Positions 59,205 through 64,000 of a DNA stretch of 64,000 nt are shown here, in pieces (the stretch's first letter is position 1; every line of letters starts with the position of its first letter). Source of the DNA: Crocodylus rhombifer. Its lineage: Eukaryota; Chordata; Crocodylia; Crocodylidae. A model generated the notes under the pieces. The model saw only the letters and a program-made list of their open reading frames with translations, did not search any database and was not told the DNA's origin. Made by a program: the position numbers and the translations under genes. The stretch covers positions 1,047,447 through 1,111,446 of the forward strand of contig JAVSML010024359.1 in the NCBI GenBank assembly GCA_038503035.1, written 5' to 3'.

Positions 59205-59945
59205 TTAAAGCCTCTCATCCAGATAAACATTGTATTTTGACTTGAAGACTTCAGGCAATGAAGATTCCACCACATTTCTAAGTTCTAATGGTTAATTACA
59301 CTCAATGGCAATTTATTTTTAGTCTAAATTAGTCTTCAACTTCCAGCCATTGGATCTACTGCTGTCTGCTAAAGTGACAAGCCACACATCAGACATCTTC
59401 TTATGCACCGCATAAATTGAATTAAGCTGCTTTAATCTCTCATTGGAATGCAGGTTTTCTAAACCTCAGTCCATTGTTGTAGCTCTTTTCTGAGTCTTTT
59501 CCAATTTGTTGACATCTTTCTTTGAGTAATGGTCTCACTAATGCTGTTTATTATAGCAGTAAGCCACCTCCCTACTTCTACCTTATATCTGCTTGTTTAT
59601 GCATTCAAAAACCCTAATAAGATTTTTGGCTATGGCATCACATTGGGACGTTGTGTTCCATCAGTTACACACTACAATTCCCAAATCCCATTCAGAGTCA
59701 CTGCTTTTCAAAATACAGTCCCCAATCCTTTGTTCCTAAATTGATAATCTTGCATTTAGCTGTCTTAAAACATATGTAATGGTTGACTTGTCCTTACAGT
59801 TATTCACCAGCCAAATTCTATCAGCAAAAATGTTTATGCTTTCTTCAAAACCAGTTAGTCCCCAAGGTGCAACCCTGCCCTGTCGTCTGCTGACTTTAGA
59901 CTAATCAGTCATCAAGACAGTAAAGAGCATTACACTAAGAGCAGA
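59205..59945 (-). pseudogene. CR1: Ancient CR1/L3-like LINE fragment
   Basis: Strongly decayed minus-strand CR1-lineage sequence. In plus-strand reading, words such as gaagattccaccacatttctaag, aatggttaattacactcaatgg, ttccagccattggatctactg, gcatcacattgggacg, cccaaatcccattcagagtcactgctttcc-like and aattgataatcttgcatttagctgtcttaaaacatatg fall in the order of the antisense C-terminal reverse transcriptase and 3' UTR of old amniote CR1 elements. No frame survives. Much older than the other CR1 copies. Confidence 0.65.
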
Positions 59946-59949
59946 TCCC

Positions 59950-60515
59950 CTCCACTGGCTGCCTCTTTTCTATTACAACAATCTCTACTTCTTAACTTTA
60001 TTTCCAAAGCTCTCACAGCCTTTTCCCACCTGATTTGTCATTTTTCATTTAGTACTGAGCTATCCAATCCTACCTCTGGTTTGGTGATGATGTCTGCTTC
60101 CATCATCCACATTAGATTTCAAACAAGCACCTTTCTGCTTTTGCCTATACTGCCCCTAGCACTCCCTGTAAGTACCAGCAAAATTATCTCATTACCCACC
60201 TTCAAAACCTTCCTTAAACCTCTCCATTTTGAAGCTGTGTACAAAGAAAATTGACAGCAGTTAGGAGGCAGGTGTTCTAAGACCACTTCCTATCATAATC
60301 ATCAATATTGTTTCATTGTTCTCTTGTGTTTCCCCATCTATATGTAGCTATATCTCTTGTTTTCTATTTTAATTGTTAGCAATTTTGAGCAGGCATTGGA
60401 GGGTGGTGAGTGGGGGTGGGGATCTGTGCTGATTACAGTGGGGTTTTGGTCCATTACTCAGAATCCTAGGTGTTACGATAATGCAATTAATAATTAACCA
60501 TAATAATTATGCCAG
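59950..60515 (+). pseudogene. Ancient L2-like LINE: polymerase C-terminus and 3' end
   Basis: Plus-strand codons, with stops and shifts, read PLHWLPL, then FKALT/AFSH-like codons, a serine-rich stretch and FKTFLKPLHFEA, matching the C-terminal plan of L2-type polymerases (LHWLPV...FKAL...APPYL...FK..LKT.LF). The 3' UTR at 60390-60512 has the typical gggatctgtgctgattacagtggggttttggtccattactcagaatcctaggtgttacgataatgcaattaat. It lies tail to tail with the ancient CR1 before it. Confidence 0.58.
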
Positions 60516-61864
60516 ACCCAGTCAGAAACAACCCTCCTTGTTTGTGATCTTCCATTTTCAATTCCTTTTTGAGATCTATGATTTACCTGGATTCTAATCC
60601 TGTTAATATGGCCAAATCTGCCCAGATTTGTTGCTCTGTATACAGGTGAGGAGGGAAAGATATGTGGGTATGGGCTGAGTGAAGCCTCGACTAACTTGCC
60701 TTTTCACCATTGTCACTACCAACATAAAATTCAGTACAATAGTGCAATGAAGACATATTATCTCTGTTTGGTAAGTGCATCACTGCTGCACTGCAGCAAG
60801 GAATGGACCAAGAAAGAGCTGTTACTCTTTTCCTTGCTGCTCTTGAAGTGAGTCGGTTTAACACATGGTGAAAAGTTTCAGTCTAGTCCTAAGGCATAAC
60901 TGGACATAACATGAGAAAAAGGAGTCATCTCTCCCATTTAAAAAGTGTTGGGAGGTTGTAAGAAGGGAATGCTGTAAGAAATGTAATTTTACTCTTTTTT
61001 CTGGTTTTGAGAACGATGTGTGTAACAGTTAGACTTTTTAAGGTGTACCACAGACCCTTAGCACACTTTGGTAGCTATGTAAAAAAAAATACTGGGTTCA
61101 TGTCTTTGTTGTTATTGTTGTTAAAATGATATGTGATTTTTCCTATGAGTTGTCTCAACTTTGTCATCAAATGTTTTCAGACTCCATGGAACATGCCTGT
61201 TTCAATAGTGAGTGGTGAGCACATGTTAATACAGTTTTCTCCAGTTATGATAATCTATAATAAATGTTCCCAGATTTTCTTACCATTCATATTGTATGCT
61301 ACTAAATACTAAGACAAATGGGCCCACTGAAAGGGTATTTCCTTTGGAGAATACAAGCTGCAGACCACCCATGGAATATGCAGAAATAATTGTGTCAGGA
61401 TAAAAACAGAGAGCAAAACTTTAGCAAATCAGAATTTATATGGGTAAAATAAACTCTAGCAACATAGACTTTTGATATAGAAACTTCTGCAAAATAAAAT
61501 GGAATATGTTTTAGAATTAAGAAAAAAAGTATCCCAATATATGACATCATATAAGAACACAAACTTTTTAAAAGTTACCTGCAATGTACTTGCTTTTGGC
61601 TTGTATCTAATAATTGTGAGGGAATTCTGGACTCAGAGGGCATGATTCTTCACTCATACAAACTTTACACTTGTGTAACCAAATATGATTAGGGGATTTA
61701 GACATCAGAATCTGACCCTAAGATTGAGACCATTGTTCCCAAGACAATGCCAGGAACTTCTTTTATGGGGTTGGGAACTCTAAAGTTAAATCTATGCAGC
61801 AGAAAACAGTGCTATATAAAGATACACAAGCTAGCTCTGCACTACCCTAGAACCAAAACATAGA
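60516..61864. other. AT-rich stretch, no gene seen
   Basis: No gene or firmly recognisable repeat. 61648-61735 (tacaaactttacacttgtgtaacc) faintly resembles the palindromic repeat at 57125. Confidence 0.45.
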
Positions 61865-64000
61865 CCAATGAGCAAAACGTATATACAGGTAAGCGACAGG
61901 GGCCAGGGCAATGCTGGGATTAGGGGGCCAGTGCACACATCCACAGGAGGCCTCAAATGCCTCTACACAAACGCTCGTAGTATGGGAAACAAGCAGGAGA
62001 AACTCACCCTCCTGCTAGCTGACACGAACCCAGACATAGTGGGGATCACTGAAATGTGGTGGGACTCAACGCATGACTGGGCGGTGAATGTCAAGGGCTA
62101 TAGGCTGTACAGGAGGGACAGGATAGGAAGGAAAGATGGGGGCATGGCACTCTACATTAAGGAGGAATACCCATCCTCATCAATTAACAAAGAGTCAGAG
62201 GAAGGGCACTCTGAAGTGCTTTGGGTTAGATTACAAGGCAGTCGAGGGGAAAGAGACTTAACGGTGGGGGTCTACTACAGACCTCCCAACCAAGGGGAAG
62301 AGCTTGACCAGGAATTCTTATGTCAGCTCACGGAGGTAGCGAAGTCTAAGGATGTGGTAGTCATGGAGGACCTGAACTTCCCGGACATCTGCTGGGAAGA
62401 GCAGTCAGCCAGACCTTCCAGCTCACGTAGGTTCTTAGCCAGAATGCAGGACCTCCATCTAACCCAGGAGGTGCACAGCCCCACCAGGGGAGATGCCTTG
62501 TTGGACCTGGTGCTGGCCACGGGAGACGACCTGGTGAGGGGGCTGCAGGTGCTCAACCACCTGGGCGATAGTGATCATTGCCTGCTGGAATTCATCATCC
62601 AGCGCAAGGTGGCAAAGGCCTGCAGCAAGGCAGCAGCCCTAGATTTCAGGAGGGCAAACTTCAATGAGCTAAGGAGAATAGTCAGGGAAGCACTGAGGTC
62701 CCAGAGGGGAGGGGAGCCAGGTGTCCAAGGAGAGTGGTTGCTCCTTAAGGAGACGATCCTCCAAGCCCAAAGGGAGGTAATCCCAACACAGATCACTGGG
62801 AGCAGGAGGGCTCACCAAAAGCATCTGGGAATGTCTCCTTGCTAAAAGGGAGGCGTACAACCAATGGAAGGGAGGGGACATCACCAGAGATGACTATATT
62901 GCGGTTGCTCAGGGATGTAGGGGGCAGTCAGGAAGGCCAAGGCAGAGATGGAACTGGGATTAGCTTCCCGGATTAAGGACAATAAGAAGTCCTTCTTTAA
63001 ATACATAGCGGGTAAAAAGAAGGTTCTGGGTAATGTGGGGCCCCTGCAGGACGCGTTAGCAAATTTGGTTGTCATACCAGACGACAAAGCCAACATGTTT
63101 AATGATTTCTTTGCCTCCATCTTCCTCAGCAGGGACAGGAACAGCCACCCCTCCCACTGGGCCCCCCGCAGGCCCCAGGGGAGGCACACCTAGGCCAAGG
63201 GTTAGTGAGGAACTAGTTAGGGAGCTTCTGAAGGGACTGGCCGTATTCAAGTCAGCTGGTCCGGACAATCTCCACCCTAGAGTACTAAAGGAATTGGCTG
63301 AGGTCATTGCAGGACCCCTGGCACGGCTTTACGAGCACTTGTGGTGCTCTGGTGTGGTGCCAGAGGACTGGAAGAGGGCCATCTTCAAAAAGGGGAAGAA
63401 GGAGGATCCAGGAAACTATAGGCCAGTTAGTCTTACCTCGATCCTAGGCAAGCTGTTCGAGAAAATTATTCTGGCACACATCCACAAGGGGCCAGCAGGG
63501 GATTTCATGCTTAGGGGCAACCAACACGGGTTCATCAGTGGCAGGTCCTGTCAGACCAACCTGGTGGCCTTCTATGATCAGATCACCAAATCATTAGATG
63601 CAGGGGTAGCAGTGGACATAGTCTTCCTGGACTTTCGGAAGGCCTTCGACACTGTCTCTCACCCCATTCTCATTAAGAAACTGGGGGACTGTGGTATCGA
63701 CACCCACACAGTCAATTGGGTCGCCAAGTGGCTGGAGGGCCGCACCCAGAGAGTGGTGGTGGATGAGTCATTTTCGACCTGGAGGGATGTGGACAGTAGA
63801 GTTCCACAGGGCTCGGTCCTCGGGCCCGCACTGTTCAACATCTTCATCAGTGACTTGGACAAGGGGGTAAAAAGCACCCTGTTCAAATTTCCTGATAAAA
63901 CTAAGATGTGGGGGGATGTGGGCACACTAGAGAGAAATAGGCTACAATCGGACCTAGACAGATTACAAGGGTGGGCGGATGAGAATAGGATGGGATTCAA
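61865..64000 (+). pseudogene. CR1: CR1 ORF2, 5'-truncated, continues past the window
   Basis: Plus-strand CR1 of the same subfamily as 30636-33668, truncated near the same place. Frame 61868-62845 holds the full endonuclease: CLYTNARSMGNKQEKL, GITEMWWDSTHDW, YYRPPNQGEEL, VMEDLNFPDICWEE (the usual glycine of GDLNFPD is E here) and GDSDHCLLEFIIQRKV. A small deletion near 62815 shifts the frame; a further shift lies near 62922, and more near 63193 and 63385. The reverse transcriptase shows NYRPVSLTSILGKLFEKI, FLDFRKAFDTVSHPILI and GSVLGPALFNIFISDL, but motif C reads FPDKTK near 63890 instead of FADDTK, losing a catalytic aspartate. Dead copy; the 3' end is outside the window. Confidence 0.88.

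Noticed and set aside
1..64000. An undescribed gene system such as a defence or biosynthetic cluster, or a CRISPR array
   Set aside because: No clustered intact genes, no regularly spaced repeats with unique spacers, and no prokaryotic signals. All recognisable coding sequence is retrotransposon-derived.

Overview
The window looks like vertebrate nuclear DNA, most likely from a crocodilian or a close archosaur/turtle relative. The basis is about eleven CR1-type LINE fragments whose 3' ends carry short tails built on CATAGTTT or CATAGATTT, plus old L2/MIR-like pieces, tRNA-derived SINE pieces, hAT-like elements and MITEs, all in an AT-rich background. The species call is an inference from repeat style. 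I recognise no host protein-coding exon, no functional RNA gene, no CpG-island promoter of a host gene, no CRISPR array and no bacterial-type operon. The window reads as intergenic or intronic DNA filled with mobile elements of very different ages.

Layout. 1-4847: AT-rich, with one 164-bp MITE (2928-3091). 4848-10588: a non-autonomous TTAA-type transposon split by a full-length-sized CR1 (4880-9380, minus) that keeps a recognisable ORF1 (coiled coil plus SGNH esterase) and ORF2 (endonuclease plus reverse transcriptase), both with nonsense or frameshift damage. 12286-13306: a solo LTR with a perfect 5-bp target duplication and a CR1 tail nested in it. 13307-14390: an older CR1 fragment. 14400-17973: SINE, TTAA-MITE, a hAT element with an 8-bp duplication, a MITE and a second hAT-like element. 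20745-26115: three CR1 fragments of different subfamilies. 27430-29400: MITEs and an L2/MIR-like piece. 30611-36104: a 5.5-kb hAT element with a perfect 8-bp target duplication that has swallowed a 3-kb CR1, doubled a 635-bp GC-rich block and grown a 628-bp polypyrimidine tract. 38300-44735: MITEs, a SINE, a LINE tail with a zinc-finger-like end, an LTR-like block and a hAT-like element. 46542-50294: hAT, the best-preserved TTAA element (1106 bp, perfect TTAA flanks) and a CR1. 53033-53948: a young-looking CR1 tail with an open 250-codon frame. 56440-60515: ancient L2- and CR1-type remnants. 61865-64000: a CR1 that runs off the window.

How the parts relate. The autonomous-type elements are CR1 LINEs: ORF1 binds RNA and carries an esterase, and ORF2 nicks target DNA and reverse transcribes. 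All copies here look dead. The hAT, TTAA and MITE copies encode nothing and would have needed transposase supplied elsewhere. The nesting gives relative ages: the TTAA element at 4848 is older than the CR1 in it, the hAT at 30619 is older than the CR1 in it, and the LTR at 12291 is older than the CR1 tail in it.

I found no convincing undescribed biological system. The most useful observations are the TTAA-flanked transposon family, the two clean nested insertions with target duplications, and the long polypyrimidine tract.
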